55,943 nucleotides of DNA from Maricaulis sp. (GTDB taxonomy: Bacteria; Pseudomonadota; Alphaproteobacteria; Caulobacterales; Maricaulaceae): the NCBI GenBank assembly GCA_002692855.1, contig NZMJ01000021.1, positions 63,426-119,368 of the forward strand. The letters run 5' to 3'. The number at the start of each line of letters is the position of its first letter. The first letter of the stretch is position 1. The translations under genes and the position numbers were made by a program. This document shows positions 15,000 to 24,404 of the stretch, piece by piece. The notes beneath the pieces are model-generated. The model was not told where the DNA came from and did not search any database. It worked only from the letters and a program-made list of their open reading frames with translations.

Positions 15000-17600
15000 C
15001 TATTCCTTTGCCTTCGCAGCGGCCTTCTTTTTTGCCGCAGGTTTCTTCTTGGCCGCGGGCTCCTTCTTCGATGCAGCCGCCGGCTTCTTCGCAGCCTTGC
15101 GGGTCGATTTCTTGCCGCCCTTGGCTTCGCGTTCCTTGATGAGCTCGATGCCCTTTTCAAGCGTCACATCGCCCGGCTCCAGTCCCTTGGGAAGGGTGGC
15201 GTTGACCTTTTTCCACTTCACATAGGGACCGTAACGGCCCTTCATGACGCGAATGGGCTCGCCGTCGTGTTCGCCCAGATCCTTGAGCGGTTCGGCCGCC
15301 GCGCCGCGTCCGCCGCCTGCCTTCTTTTCAGCGATCAGGGTCACGGCGCGATTGATGCCGATATCGAAAACCTCTTCAATATCAGAAACATTCGCGTAAG
15401 TTCTTCCATGTCGCACGAAGGGGCCGTAGCGGCCGAGACCGGCTTCGATCATCTCGCCATCTTCGGGGTGCGGGCCGACTTCACGCGGCAGGGACAGGAG
15501 CCGCAGCGCGCGTTCGAGATTGATCGTGTCCTTGGCCCAGCCCTTCGGCAGCGACGAGCGTTTCGGCTTCTCGTCTCCAGGGACAGCGACCTCGAGATAA
15601 GGACCGAAGCGGCCATCCTTGAGGTAGATGGTCTCGCCGCTCGCCGGGTCTTCACCGAGCGCGCCATCGCCTTCGGCGGCAGGGGCCTCATCGGTGGCGC
15701 CCAAGGGACGGGTGAACTTGCAGTCAGGATAGTTCGAACAGCCAACAAAGGCACCGAACTTGCCGAGCCGGATCGACAGCGTGCCCTCCTTGCAGGCCGG
15801 GCATTCGCGCGGATTCGAGCCGTCCTCGCGTTCCGGGTAGATGTGCGGGGCGAGGGCGGTGTTCAGCGCTTCGAGCACTTCGCCGATCCGCAGGTCGCCA
15901 ATCTCGTTCACGGACGCGGAAAACTGGGTCCAGAAATCGCGAAGCAATTGCTTCCAGTCGAGATCGCCTGACGAGACCTTGTCGAGCTGGTCTTCGAGAT
16001 CCGCCGTGAAATCGTATTCGACATAGCGCGAGAAAAAGTTCTCGAGGAAGGCGGTGACGACACGGCCCTTGTCCTCGGGGATGAAGCGGTTCTTCTCCAT
16101 CCGGACGTAGTCGCGGTCGCGCAATACGGTGAGAACCGACGCATAGGTCGAAGGCCGGCCAATGCCGAGTTCTTCCATCTTCTTGACCAGCGAGGCTTCC
16201 GAATATCGCGGAGGCGGCTGGGTGAAGTGCTGGTCCGAGTAGGTTTTTTTCACATCGGCCGGTGCGCCGACTTCGACCTTCGGCAGACGGGATTCGCCTT
16301 CGTCTTCCTCGTCGTCACGGCCTTCGGCGTAGAGCGTCAGATAGCCGTCGAACAGCAGCACCGATCCGGTTGCGCGCAGAGCGAGATCGCCGCCCGCCGC
16401 TTCCAGTTCGATCGTCGTGCGCTCAAAGCGGGCGCTCTCCATCTGGCTGGCGACAGCGCGTTTCCAGATCAAGTCGTAAAGCTTGGCTTCGTCGCCATCG
16501 AGATGGAGGTTTTTCGGCAGACGCGAGAAGCTGGTCGGGCGGATGGCTTCGTGGGCCTCCTGCGCGTTCTTCTGCTTCGATTTGTACATGCGCGGGCTGG
16601 ACGGCAGGTAGAGCGCGCCGTGCTCGTTGCTGATCACGTGGCGCGCTTCGCTGACGGCTTCGCCCACCATGGTGATGCCATCGGTACGCATATAGGTGAT
16701 GAGGCCTACGGTCTCGCCGCCGATATTGATGCCCTCATAGAGCTTCTGCGCGGTACGCATCGTGCGCTGGGCGTTGAAACCCAGCTTGCGCGACGCTTCC
16801 TGTTGCAGCGTGGACGTGGTGAAGGGCGGAGCCGGATTGCGCTTTGTGGGCTTGGCCTCGACCGCGCCGACCTTGAAGTCGGCCGCTTCGATGGCGGCCA
16901 CGGCCGCTTTCGCCATGTCCTTGCCGCCAATCGACATCTTGTCGATCTTGTTGCCGTCGAAACGGGTCAGGCGGGCGCGGAAGGGATCCGACTTCCCGGA
17001 CGTCACATCGGTTTCGACCGACCAGTATTCCTCCGGGCGGAATTTCTCGATTTCCAGTTCCCGGTCGCACACCAGGCGCAGGGAAACCGACTGGACGCGG
17101 CCTGCTGACCGCGCGCCGGGTAGCTTGCGCCACAGCACCGGCGACAGCGTGAACCCGACGAGATAGTCGAGTGCGCGCCGGGCGAGGTAGGCTTCGACCA
17201 ATTCCATGTCGATGGCGCGCGGATGGCGCATGGCCTCGGCAATCGCGGTCTTGGTGATGGCGTTGAATGCCACGCGCTCGACCGCGACGCCCTTGAGCGC
17301 CTTGCGCTTGGTCAGGGCCTCGAGCAGGTGCCAGGAGATGGCTTCACCTTCCCGGTCCGGGTCAGTTGCGAGCACGAGCTTGTCTGCGCCCTTCACGGCA
17401 TCGGCGATCGCCTTGATACGCTTGGCAGAGGCCGGTTCGACCTCCCAGCTCATCGCGAAATCCTCGTCGGGGCGGACGGAGCCGTCCTTGGGCGGCAGGT
17501 CGCGCACATGGCCGAAGCTGGCAAAGACCTCGTAGTCCTTGCCCAGATACTTGTTGATGGTCTTGGCCTTGGCCGGGGATTCGACGACGACGACGTTCAT
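15000..17600 (-). CDS. topA: DNA topoisomerase I
   Basis: This is an 866-residue type IA topoisomerase that relaxes negative supercoils. The TOPRIM domain begins MNVVVVESPAKAK, with DPDREGE at 80-86. The nucleophile is Tyr303 in ITYMRTDG. A four-cysteine zinc element (CPAC to YPDC) and several RYGPYV/RFGPYL repeats follow, and the protein ends in a Lys/Ala tail of about 45 residues. A GATTC sequence (CcrM methylation target) sits at 17604-17608, directly before the start codon; cell-cycle control through it is only a possibility. Confidence 0.97.
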   Translation of the reverse strand: MNVVVVESPAKAKTINKYLGKDYEVFASFGHVRDLPPKDGSVRPDEDFAMSWEVEPASAKRIKAIADAVKGADKLVLATDPDREGEAISWHLLEALTKRKALKGVAVERVAFNAITKTAIAEAMRHPRAIDMELVEAYLARRALDYLVGFTLSPVLWRKLPGARSAGRVQSVSLRLVCDRELEIEKFRPEEYWSVETDVTSGKSDPFRARLTRFDGNKIDKMSIGGKDMAKAAVAAIEAADFKVGAVEAKPTKRNPAPPFTTSTLQQEASRKLGFNAQRTMRTAQKLYEGINIGGETVGLITYMRTDGITMVGEAVSEARHVISNEHGALYLPSSPRMYKSKQKNAQEAHEAIRPTSFSRLPKNLHLDGDEAKLYDLIWKRAVASQMESARFERTTIELEAAGGDLALRATGSVLLFDGYLTLYAEGRDDEEDEGESRLPKVEVGAPADVKKTYSDQHFTQPPPRYSEASLVKKMEELGIGRPSTYASVLTVLRDRDYVRMEKNRFIPEDKGRVVTAFLENFFSRYVEYDFTADLEDQLDKVSSGDLDWKQLLRDFWTQFSASVNEIGDLRIGEVLEALNTALAPHIYPEREDGSNPRECPACKEGTLSIRLGKFGAFVGCSNYPDCKFTRPLGATDEAPAAEGDGALGEDPASGETIYLKDGRFGPYLEVAVPGDEKPKRSSLPKGWAKDTINLERALRLLSLPREVGPHPEDGEMIEAGLGRYGPFVRHGRTYANVSDIEEVFDIGINRAVTLIAEKKAGGGRGAAAEPLKDLGEHDGEPIRVMKGRYGPYVKWKKVNATLPKGLEPGDVTLEKGIELIKEREAKGGKKSTRKAAKKPAAASKKEPAAKKKPAAKKKAAAKAKE

Positions 17601-17752
17601 TCTGATTCCGTGCTGGGAGGCGGGAACTGCCAGTCCGGCAGCGGCGCGGGAACGTGGGGGAGGGTCAGGCAGGTGTCAACGGGTCGATCCGGCTTGCAAT
17701 CTTTAATCCCGTGGTGCAGAAATGCGCCTACAGGTAGAGCGCAGGATGGAAG

Positions 17753-17947
17753 ATGCAACCCTCAGGAGAATCGCCGCTGACGATGGAGGATGCCGCAGAC
17801 TACTCGGCTGCGCTTCTGGAGAATCTGGCTGACATCACGAAGCAGGCGGGTCTCGTCCAGTCCGCTGAACTGATTCAACTCGCGATTGACATGATCCGCA
17901 TGGAATCCACGACGCCGGCCGCCAAACGTCAGTTTGCGCGCACCTGA
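17753..17947 (+). CDS. small conserved-looking protein
   Basis: A 64-residue ORF. The core MEDAADYSAALLENLADI, followed by a TKQAGLVQSAELIQLAIDMIR helix, is amphipathic and strongly protein-like, with little Arg/Pro noise. ATG 17753 has AGGA six bases upstream; an in-frame ATG at 17783 is the alternative. The last 19 bases overlap the end of convergent dprA. No family is recognised; similar short helical ORFs occur near topA/dprA in relatives as far as I recall. Confidence 0.6.
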   Translation: MQPSGESPLTMEDAADYSAALLENLADITKQAGLVQSAELIQLAIDMIRMESTTPAAKRQFART

Positions 17948-19023
17948 CCGCCGGGTGCGACTTCGGCGCGGCCGGCCAGTTCGAGTTCGACAATCGCGGC
18001 CATCACCAGCTGAACCGGGCAACCTGCCGCACGCGACAATTCATCGACACTGACCGGCGACGGGGAAAGCAGGTCGGCGATTCTTTCGCGCACAGCGTCA
18101 ATGTCGTTGTCTGGCGGCAGGTCGACCGCGAGCGGCGGTGACCAGAAATCGGGTTCTTCCTCGGCCGCAGTGCGTTTCAACTGCCCCAGAATATCCAGGA
18201 CGTCGTCCGCCGTTTCGATCAGTGCCGCGCCGTCGCGGATGAGGCGGTTTGTACCCTTGGCCCGAGGGTCGAGCGGAGATCCGGGTGTCGCCATGACTTC
18301 GCGGCCCTGCTCGGCGGCCAACCGGGCCGTTATCAGGCTGCCTGACCTCAGCGCGGCTTCGACCACCACCGTCCCGAGCGAAAGACCGGAGATGATCCGG
18401 TTGCGACGCGGGAAGTCTCGCGCCGTCGGCGACATGCCAAAGGGCGATTCCGTCACCAGGCAGCCGCGCCGCGCGATCTCGGCCTGAAGCTCGCCATGTT
18501 CGGGCGGATAGACGTGATTGATGCCCCCGGCCAGCACGGCAACTGTGCCGGTTGCCAGTGAACCGGTGTGTGCCGCACCGTCGATCCCGCGCGCCAGGCC
18601 GGAAACCACGGTGACGCCATGCGCTCCAAGTCCTTGCGCCAACTCCCGCGCCATCTTCATGCCGATCGCAGAGGCGTTGCGTGACCCCACGATGGCGCAG
18701 GCCATACGGTCAAAGGTCAGCGGACCCATCAGCGTCAGGACTGGCGGCGGCGGATCGAGTTCGCGAAGCAGGCGGGGGTAGTCCGGATCAGCGGCAGTCA
18801 CGATCCGTGCACCGAAATCCTGTGTGGCACGTATTTCCGCTTCGACCTGGTCGCGCGTCGGGATTCGCGGTGCCTGGCGCCGCCCGGCCTTCCTGGCGAG
18901 ATCCGGCAATGCGTCGATGGCGGCATCGGCATCACCAAATCGCTCGATCAGCTTGAAGAAGGTGACAGGGCCAACGCCTTCAGTCCGGGCAAGCCGGACC
19001 CATGACGTGCGTTCGGCGCTCAC
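17929..19023 (-). CDS. dprA: DNA processing protein DprA
   Basis: The product, 364 residues, loads RecA onto incoming single-stranded DNA during transformation. The Rossmann-like core shows AIVGSRNASAIG, VVSGLARGIDGAAHTGSL, a YPPEHGEL segment and FPRRNRIISGLS. An N-terminal SAM-like region (TEGVGPVTFFKLIERFG) and a C-terminal winged helix (SVDELSRAAGCPVQLV) complete the standard domain order. The start is GTG 19023, overlapping the plsY stop as GTGA, which decides against the longer frame. Confidence 0.94.
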   Translation of the reverse strand: MSAERTSWVRLARTEGVGPVTFFKLIERFGDADAAIDALPDLARKAGRRQAPRIPTRDQVEAEIRATQDFGARIVTAADPDYPRLLRELDPPPPVLTLMGPLTFDRMACAIVGSRNASAIGMKMARELAQGLGAHGVTVVSGLARGIDGAAHTGSLATGTVAVLAGGINHVYPPEHGELQAEIARRGCLVTESPFGMSPTARDFPRRNRIISGLSLGTVVVEAALRSGSLITARLAAEQGREVMATPGSPLDPRAKGTNRLIRDGAALIETADDVLDILGQLKRTAAEEEPDFWSPPLAVDLPPDNDIDAVRERIADLLSPSPVSVDELSRAAGCPVQLVMAAIVELELAGRAEVAPGGQVRAN

Positions 19024-19625
19024 GCTTTCGCGCCGCCGATCCTCGGCTCGGTTCCGGCGATCAATCGCTCGATATTGGCGCGGTGCCGCCAGTAGATGAT
19101 GACGGCCAGAAAGATGCACAGCAGTGCGACATCACTGCGCCCGAACGCATAGGCGATCACCGGTGCGATGGCGGCGGCAACGAGGGCGCTGAGCGAGGAT
19201 ATCCGCATGAGGAGGGCCATGCCGATCCAGGTGAGGGCCGCGAGCACGCCCACCGGCCAGGCGACCGCCAGAATCGTGCCGTAGAAGGTTGCCACGCCCT
19301 TGCCCCCCTTGAAGCCCAGCCAGACGGGGAAGCAATGACCGAAGAATGCCGCGCCGCCCGCGACGAGCCCGGCCTCGGTGCCGATCAGCGCGGTGAAGAT
19401 CAGTGCGGCGATACCGGCCTTGCCGGCGTCGAGGACGAGCGTGGCGAGCGCAAGGTCCTTGCGTCCTGTGCGCAGCACATTGGTTGCGCCGATATTGCCC
19501 GAACCGATGGCGCGGATGTCGCCCAGGCCTGCGAGCTTCGTGATGACCAATCCGAACGGGATCGACCCGAGCAGATAGCCCCCGCCGGCGGCGAGACCCA
19601 TTGCAGCCAGTGTCCAGATCGACAT
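19020..19625 (-). CDS. plsY: glycerol-3-phosphate acyltransferase PlsY
   Basis: The product is a 201-residue inner-membrane enzyme that transfers acyl groups from acyl-phosphate to glycerol-3-phosphate, the first step of phospholipid synthesis. The three cytoplasmic motifs are visible: GSIPFG near residue 21, GSGNIGATNVLR near 42, and GHCFPVWLGFKGGKGVAT near 95-112. It lies between pyrC and dprA and is coupled to dprA. Confidence 0.96.
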   Translation of the reverse strand: MSIWTLAAMGLAAGGGYLLGSIPFGLVITKLAGLGDIRAIGSGNIGATNVLRTGRKDLALATLVLDAGKAGIAALIFTALIGTEAGLVAGGAAFFGHCFPVWLGFKGGKGVATFYGTILAVAWPVGVLAALTWIGMALLMRISSLSALVAAAIAPVIAYAFGRSDVALLCIFLAVIIYWRHRANIERLIAGTEPRIGGAKA

Positions 19626-19637
19626 TCCGTTCGCCCT

Positions 19638-20927
19638 CTAGTTGTCCCCGGTATGGATCATTGCGCCAGCGACGAAAGTCTTCAAGACCCGGCCTTGAAA
19701 ACGCCGGCCCTCGAGCGCGGCATTGCGGCGCGCCGAAACGCCATCGCCAGCCCGGTAAACCCACGGTGCATCGCCATCGATCAGCACGAGGTCGGCCGGC
19801 GCGCCTTCTTCCAGACGGCCCTGGGGCAAGCCCAGAAGGTCGGCGGGACCGGAGGTGAGGACGCGCAGCGCGTCGATCAGTTCGAGCTGACCGTCATGGA
19901 CCAGCGACAACAGGCCCGCGAGCAGGGTTTCAACACCGATCGAACCTGCGGCCGCTTCGGGCCAGGGCTCGGATTTCGATTCCAACGAATGCGGGCGATG
20001 GTCGGAGACGACGGCATCGATCAGACCTTCCGCAATGGCGCGGACAAGGGCGGCGCGATCGTCTTCGAAGCGGAGCGGCGGGGAGAGACGCATGTTGGCG
20101 TCAAACGCACCCGCATCGACTTCATTCAGCAAGAGATTGTTGATCGAGGCGGTTGCGCCGACTTCCAGTCCCTTGCGCTTGGCATGGGACAACGCCCCCA
20201 GGCCCTCGCCGGTCGAAATCCGGTCAATCAGCACGCGGCCACCCGTCAATTCACCGAGGGCCGCAAAGCGTTCGATGGCCATGCGTTCGGCGACCGCCGG
20301 TTCGCCCGGCAATCCCTGGCGCGCGGCCCATTCGCCTTCAGTTGCGACCGCGCCGGCGGATAGCGCCGGTTCAGACGGGCGCAGGGCCACCCACATCTCG
20401 AAGTGGCTGGCATAGGCGAGGAGGCTGCGCAAAAGACGGGTATCGGCGATTGGCATGTCACCGTTGGAAACGAACAGCGCCCCGGCATCGTGCATCAGGC
20501 CGATCTCGGCCAACGCCTCTCCTGCAAGTCCACGCGTTGCGCCACCTGCGACTGGCATCCGCACCCGCATCGGGCGAGTCTCATGACCAAGGCTGCGTAC
20601 GATTTCAGGTGTATCGAATGGTGACGTGGCATGCGGTGCCAGGACCAGTGTTCCGATGCCGCCTGCTGCGGCGGCTGCCGACAGGCTGGAGATGGTTTCA
20701 CCGCCGGGCGTGAAGGGCGGCTCGTTTCCGGCGCGCAGATCAATCAGGGCCGGGGCGAGAATGGCGCCCTGTGCGTCGATGACGTCTGTGTCTTCCAGAT
20801 TGATGCCGCGGACCGAGGGGCCGGCCTCGGCGATGTGGTGATCCTCGACCAGCACGCCGCCAGCCTCGTCCATTCCGGTGGCCGGATCGACGAGACGCGC
20901 ATTGACGATGGCGAAACGGGTGCTCAT
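19638..20927 (-). CDS. pyrC: dihydroorotase-like protein lacking metal ligands (PyrC')
   Basis: The protein has 429 residues and the fold of type I dihydroorotase, but nearly all metal ligands are gone. The DxHxH motif reads DLRAG (Arg65, Gly67). The position of the metal-bridging Asp is Asn155 in FVSNGD. The two later His regions read WVALRPSEP and LIDRISTG. Only Asp309 (VVSDHRPH) remains. It is therefore probably the inactive PyrC' partner that stabilises aspartate transcarbamylase, as described for Pseudomonas, with the true enzyme elsewhere. ATGA overlap with pyrB supports a complex. Confidence 0.88.
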   Translation of the reverse strand: MSTRFAIVNARLVDPATGMDEAGGVLVEDHHIAEAGPSVRGINLEDTDVIDAQGAILAPALIDLRAGNEPPFTPGGETISSLSAAAAAGGIGTLVLAPHATSPFDTPEIVRSLGHETRPMRVRMPVAGGATRGLAGEALAEIGLMHDAGALFVSNGDMPIADTRLLRSLLAYASHFEMWVALRPSEPALSAGAVATEGEWAARQGLPGEPAVAERMAIERFAALGELTGGRVLIDRISTGEGLGALSHAKRKGLEVGATASINNLLLNEVDAGAFDANMRLSPPLRFEDDRAALVRAIAEGLIDAVVSDHRPHSLESKSEPWPEAAAGSIGVETLLAGLLSLVHDGQLELIDALRVLTSGPADLLGLPQGRLEEGAPADLVLIDGDAPWVYRAGDGVSARRNAALEGRRFQGRVLKTFVAGAMIHTGDN

Positions 20928-21892
20928 CGGCCGCGCTCCGTATTGCGGCGGGATTGCTCGCCGAGCATTTCAAGAACGGCCATGCGAACGGCCACGCCCG
21001 CCTCGACCTGATCGCGGACCATGCTGATCTCCTCGTCATCCGCGAGACTGCCGTCGATCTCGACACCGCGATTCATCGGACCGGGATGCAGGACCAGAGC
21101 CCCGGGCAGGGCGGCTTCCATGCGGCGATGCGTCAGGCCGTAAAAGCGGAAGTATTCGCGCTCGGAGGGGATATAGCCCGCAGTCATGCGTTCCTTTTGC
21201 AGGCGCAGTGCCATCACGGCGTCGCAGCCATCGAGCGCGTCATCGAGGTCATGGAAAACCTCAACGCCCCAACGATCCGCATCAGCGGGCAGCAAGGTCG
21301 GCGGTGCGCACAGGCGGATCTGCGCGCCCAGGATCGACAGCAGCAGCACATTCGATCGTGCGACCCGCGAATGCAGGATATCGCCGACGATCAGGATGCG
21401 GCGGCCTCCGACATCGCCCAGGCGTTCAATCAGTGCGAAGGCATCCAGCAGGGCCTGTGTCGGGTGTTCGCGGGTGCCATCCCCGGCGTTGACCACGGAC
21501 AGTCCGGTTTCGCGGGCGAGGAAGTCGGGCGCGCCCGACGCCTTGTGGCGAACCACCAGCAGATCGGGGTTCATGGCCGCCAGCGTGCGGGCCGTATCGG
21601 CCAGTGTTTCGCCCTTGGCGGTCGAAGAGGCCGACACCGAGAAATTCACCACGTCCGCGCCAAGGCGCTTTCCGGCGAGTTCGAAGCTTGCCTGGGTCCG
21701 CGTCGAGTTCTCGAAGAAGAGATTGATCTGGGTCAGACCCTTGAGCGCATCGTGCTTCTTGTCGGGCGTCTTGTTGACCTGATGCCAATGCCCGGCACGC
21801 TCCAACAGCATCTGAACATCGAGCGGATTGAGGTCCGCGATCGACAACAGCGATCTGTGGGGGAAGTCGTAATGAAAGTCCGCGCGGCCCAT
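20924..21892 (-). CDS. pyrB: aspartate carbamoyltransferase catalytic subunit
   Basis: The product, 322 residues, joins carbamoyl phosphate and aspartate in pyrimidine synthesis. The carbamoyl-phosphate loop [13 protein letters not shown] is at 59-71 (STRT 63-66); [25 protein letters not shown] and [11 protein letters not shown] are all in place. ATG 21892 ([12 protein letters not shown]) has AGAGGG upstream and is preferred to the longer frame. The gene is divergent from the GNAT gene at 21980 and first of the pyrB-pyrC-plsY-dprA run. Confidence 0.96.
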   Translation of the reverse strand: MGRADFHYDFPHRSLLSIADLNPLDVQMLLERAGHWHQVNKTPDKKHDALKGLTQINLFFENSTRTQASFELAGKRLGADVVNFSVSASSTAKGETLADTARTLAAMNPDLLVVRHKASGAPDFLARETGLSVVNAGDGTREHPTQALLDAFALIERLGDVGGRRILIVGDILHSRVARSNVLLLSILGAQIRLCAPPTLLPADADRWGVEVFHDLDDALDGCDAVMALRLQKERMTAGYIPSEREYFRFYGLTHRRMEAALPGALVLHPGPMNRGVEIDGSLADDEEISMVRDQVEAGVAVRMAVLEMLGEQSRRNTERGR

Positions 21893-21979
21893 GGACGCCC
21901 TCTCGCGATTTTTGGCGGTATACGGCGCGTGCGGGACTCGGGCAAGATGCGCGGGCGAAGTGGACTGTGGAGAGCGTTG

Positions 21980-22492
21980 ATGATCCGGATACGCGCGATG
22001 CGCGACGAAGACGCCGAACAGGTCCTCGCCATCTATCGCGAAGGCATCGCCACCGGGCATGCCACGTTTGAAACCGACACGCCCGACTGGGACAAATTCA
22101 GTGCGTCACGCCTCGAAAAGCCGCGCCTCGTCTCGCTCGATTCCCGGGACCAGGTCACCGGCTGGGCGGTGATGAGCGCGGTGTCCTCGCGTTGCGTCTA
22201 TGGCGGTGTGGGCGAGAGCACCGTCTATGTCGCCGAGGCGGCACGCGGGCAGGGCGTCGGCCATGCCCTGCTGAACGCCTTCCTGCTGGCCGCCGAGCAG
22301 GCCGGTTTCTGGTCGGTTCAGGCCGGGATATTTCCGGAGAATACCGGCTCGATCCGGCTTCATGAATCCTGCGGTTATCGCCCGGTCGGCACCTTCATCC
22401 GGCAAGGAAAAATGCGTCATGGCCCCATGGAAGGGCAGTGGCGGGACGTGCACTACATGCAATGGCGCAGCACACGAACGGGAGTGGATTGA
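21980..22492 (+). CDS. GNAT acetyltransferase, phosphinothricin/methionine sulfoximine type
   Basis: The product, 170 residues, matches the Pat/MddA subgroup of GNAT N-acetyltransferases. It shows the start [18 protein letters not shown], the [12 protein letters not shown] loop, the acetyl-CoA loop [15 protein letters not shown] and [24 protein letters not shown]. Members detoxify phosphinothricin or methionine sulfoximine; the real substrate is often unknown. GGAGAG precedes ATG 21980. Its stop overlaps the next start (TGATG). Confidence 0.92.
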   Translation: MIRIRAMRDEDAEQVLAIYREGIATGHATFETDTPDWDKFSASRLEKPRLVSLDSRDQVTGWAVMSAVSSRCVYGGVGESTVYVAEAARGQGVGHALLNAFLLAAEQAGFWSVQAGIFPENTGSIRLHESCGYRPVGTFIRQGKMRHGPMEGQWRDVHYMQWRSTRTGVD

Positions 22493-23415
22493 TGATTGCG
22501 GCACTACTGGCCCTGACACTGCAGGCGTCCTGTCCGATCGAACTCGTCGTGCTCGGTGTCGGGCAGGATGGCGGCGCACCGCAGCTTGGGCGTAATGACG
22601 ATCCGGCCTGGGACGACGCTTCGCTGGCGATGCGGGCCGTGTCGCTGGGCGTGGTGCATCACGAGACCGGCGAGCGCTTCCTTTTCGAAGCCACGCCCGA
22701 CATGCGCGCGCAGCTGCGTGATCTGGACGCCGTGGCGGGCACCACCGGACCGCGTGCGCCAGACGGCATCTTCCTGACGCATGCGCATATCGGGCACTAC
22801 ACGGGGCTGATCTTCCTCGGCCATGAATCGATGGGCGCGCAGGGCGCGCGGGTCTATGCGCTGGAACGGATGGCGGAGTTTTTACGGACCAATGGCCCGT
22901 GGAGCCAGCTGGTCGAGTACGGAAATATCGATCTCGTCACCATCCCGGAGGAAGACGCCTTCGGAATCGCGCCGCGATTGATGGTGCAGGCCTTTACCGT
23001 GCCACACCGGCAGGAATTTTCCGAGGTGGCGGGCTACCGCATCATGGGGCCGCAGCGCAGCGTGCTGTTCATCCCCGATATCGACAGCTGGGAGGAGTAC
23101 GACCCGGAGGGCGGGCAGATCGAGCAGATGATCGCCAGCGTCGACCGCGCCTATTTCGATGCCACCTTCTTTGACGATGGCGAGATCCCCGGCCGCGACA
23201 TGAGCGGCTTCCCGCATCCCTTCATTCGGCATTCCATGGCGCGATTTGCGCATCTGCCGGACGAAGAACGTGCGAAGATCCGCTTTATCCACTTCAACCA
23301 CACCAATCCGGTGCGGTTCCCGGACAGCCCGGAGCGCGCCATCGTCGAGGCGGCGGGCTATGGCGTGGCGGAGCGAGGCGAACGCTTCTGCCTGTCGGGA
23401 CCGTCGCTGCGGTAG
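22492..23415 (+). CDS. PqqB-like metallo-beta-lactamase fold protein, exported
   Basis: The protein, 307 residues, begins with a short signal peptide ([13 protein letters not shown]). It then follows the PqqB-like pattern: VVLGVGQDGGAPQLG, an HAHIGHYTGLIFLG metal region (HxHxGH instead of HxHxDH), PHRQEFSEVAGYRI, FIPDIDSW and FIHFNHTNP. No other pqq gene is nearby, so a role in PQQ synthesis is doubtful; a periplasmic hydrolase of unknown substrate is more likely. Start ATG 22492 overlaps the GNAT stop. Confidence 0.82.
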   Translation: MIAALLALTLQASCPIELVVLGVGQDGGAPQLGRNDDPAWDDASLAMRAVSLGVVHHETGERFLFEATPDMRAQLRDLDAVAGTTGPRAPDGIFLTHAHIGHYTGLIFLGHESMGAQGARVYALERMAEFLRTNGPWSQLVEYGNIDLVTIPEEDAFGIAPRLMVQAFTVPHRQEFSEVAGYRIMGPQRSVLFIPDIDSWEEYDPEGGQIEQMIASVDRAYFDATFFDDGEIPGRDMSGFPHPFIRHSMARFAHLPDEERAKIRFIHFNHTNPVRFPDSPERAIVEAAGYGVAERGERFCLSGPSLR

Positions 23416-23505
23416 CCGTGAATGCAGGGCATACACCGAATTCGCTCGCAAAACCGGCAGGCGATACCTAGCTCTAGCGCACAACCAGAAACCGGGAGTT
23501 TCACA

Positions 23506-24012
23506 ATGTCGCAGACCACATCCAGCGTCGCACTCGCGCAGATCGGCCAGTATTACCGCGCAATGGGCGGGGTGCTCGCCAAGGGCGCTGAACACGCCAA
23601 GGAACGCGGCATCGACGAGCAGGTCTATCTGAACTGGCGGCTCGCGCCGGACATGTTCCCGCTGACGCGGCAGGTCCAGATCGCGACCGATTTCGGTGTG
23701 CGCGGCCTGTCACGGCTGGCGGGTGTTGATCCGGTCAGCCTGCCGGATACCGAAACCACCTTTATGGAGCTTCAGGCGCGGCTGAAGAAGGCGACCGAGA
23801 TTGTCGCGGGCCTCGACGGCGCAGCCATCGATGCCAATCCCGAAGGCGAAGTCACCTTTCCGGCGGGCCGGGACAAGACAATGACGCTGCCGCGCGGCGT
23901 CTATGCGCTCAATGCCGTGATTCCGAATATCGGCTTCCACGCGTCGATGACCTACGCCATCCTGCGCAATCTCGGCGTTCCGCTGGGCAAGCGCGACTTC
24001 ATGGGGCTGTGA
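23506..24012 (+). CDS. DUF1993 family protein
   Basis: The 168-residue product matches DUF1993, related to the DinB/YfiT helical-bundle fold. The best signatures are LAPDMFPLTRQVQIATDF near residue 47, PDTETTFMELQARL near 79, and LRNLGVPLGKRDFMG at the end. The biochemical role is unknown. ATG 23506 (MSQTTSSVALAQIG) is preferred; the frame is open upstream without coding character. The stop is directly adjacent to that of the convergent VOC gene. Confidence 0.9.
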   Translation: MSQTTSSVALAQIGQYYRAMGGVLAKGAEHAKERGIDEQVYLNWRLAPDMFPLTRQVQIATDFGVRGLSRLAGVDPVSLPDTETTFMELQARLKKATEIVAGLDGAAIDANPEGEVTFPAGRDKTMTLPRGVYALNAVIPNIGFHASMTYAILRNLGVPLGKRDFMGL

Positions 24013-24351
24013 TCACCGAGACTCGGCAAGAACGACGAGATTTCCGTCGGGATCGCGGAGCCGGATGAGGTGAACGGTATCTGCGCGCTCGACGGGACCT
24101 GGCTCAAGCCCTGCACGGGCTAACCTTTCGTGCTCGGCGTCGATGCCTTCGACGATGAGTGTCAGGGTGGCATGACCGGCATCCCCTGGGTTCTCGTACA
24201 GCTGAAATCCCGCGTTGTCGGCATGATGCCACTCGGCCAGCCCATCCATTGGACAGGCGTCCGGTTCGCGGCCGAACAGACGTTCGAACCACTCGGTGCT
24301 TTTGCTCCACTCGGTGCAGCTGAGATGGGCGTAGATCTTCTTCAGGGGCAT
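24013..24351 (-). CDS. VOC family (glyoxalase-like) protein
   Basis: The 112-residue product is one vicinal-oxygen-chelate module. Paired beta-alpha-beta units are seen in IYAHLSCTEWSKSTEWFERLFG and TLTLIVEGIDAEHERL, with the closing RLRDPDGNLVVLAE. Candidate metal ligands are His9 and the Glu of the final strand. The size and single-module form suit a dimeric dioxygenase, isomerase or resistance-type protein; function cannot be specified. Confidence 0.88.
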   Translation of the reverse strand: MPLKKIYAHLSCTEWSKSTEWFERLFGREPDACPMDGLAEWHHADNAGFQLYENPGDAGHATLTLIVEGIDAEHERLARAGLEPGPVERADTVHLIRLRDPDGNLVVLAESR

Positions 24352-24404
24352 AACGGCCTCTCGCGTGGCTACGAGATCAACCGGTCAATCGTGCGTCAGG
24401 TTCC

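Noticed and set aside
12804..15971. Plus-strand open frame of about 1055 codons opposite rnr and topA
   Set aside because: It is the antisense shadow of two conserved genes in GC-rich DNA; its translation is low-complexity Arg/Gly/Ala/Val with no family pattern.
20954..21979. N-terminal extension of the GNAT gene across pyrB
   Set aside because: The GNAT domain begins at ATG 21980 with its own ribosome binding site; the extension is antisense to pyrB.
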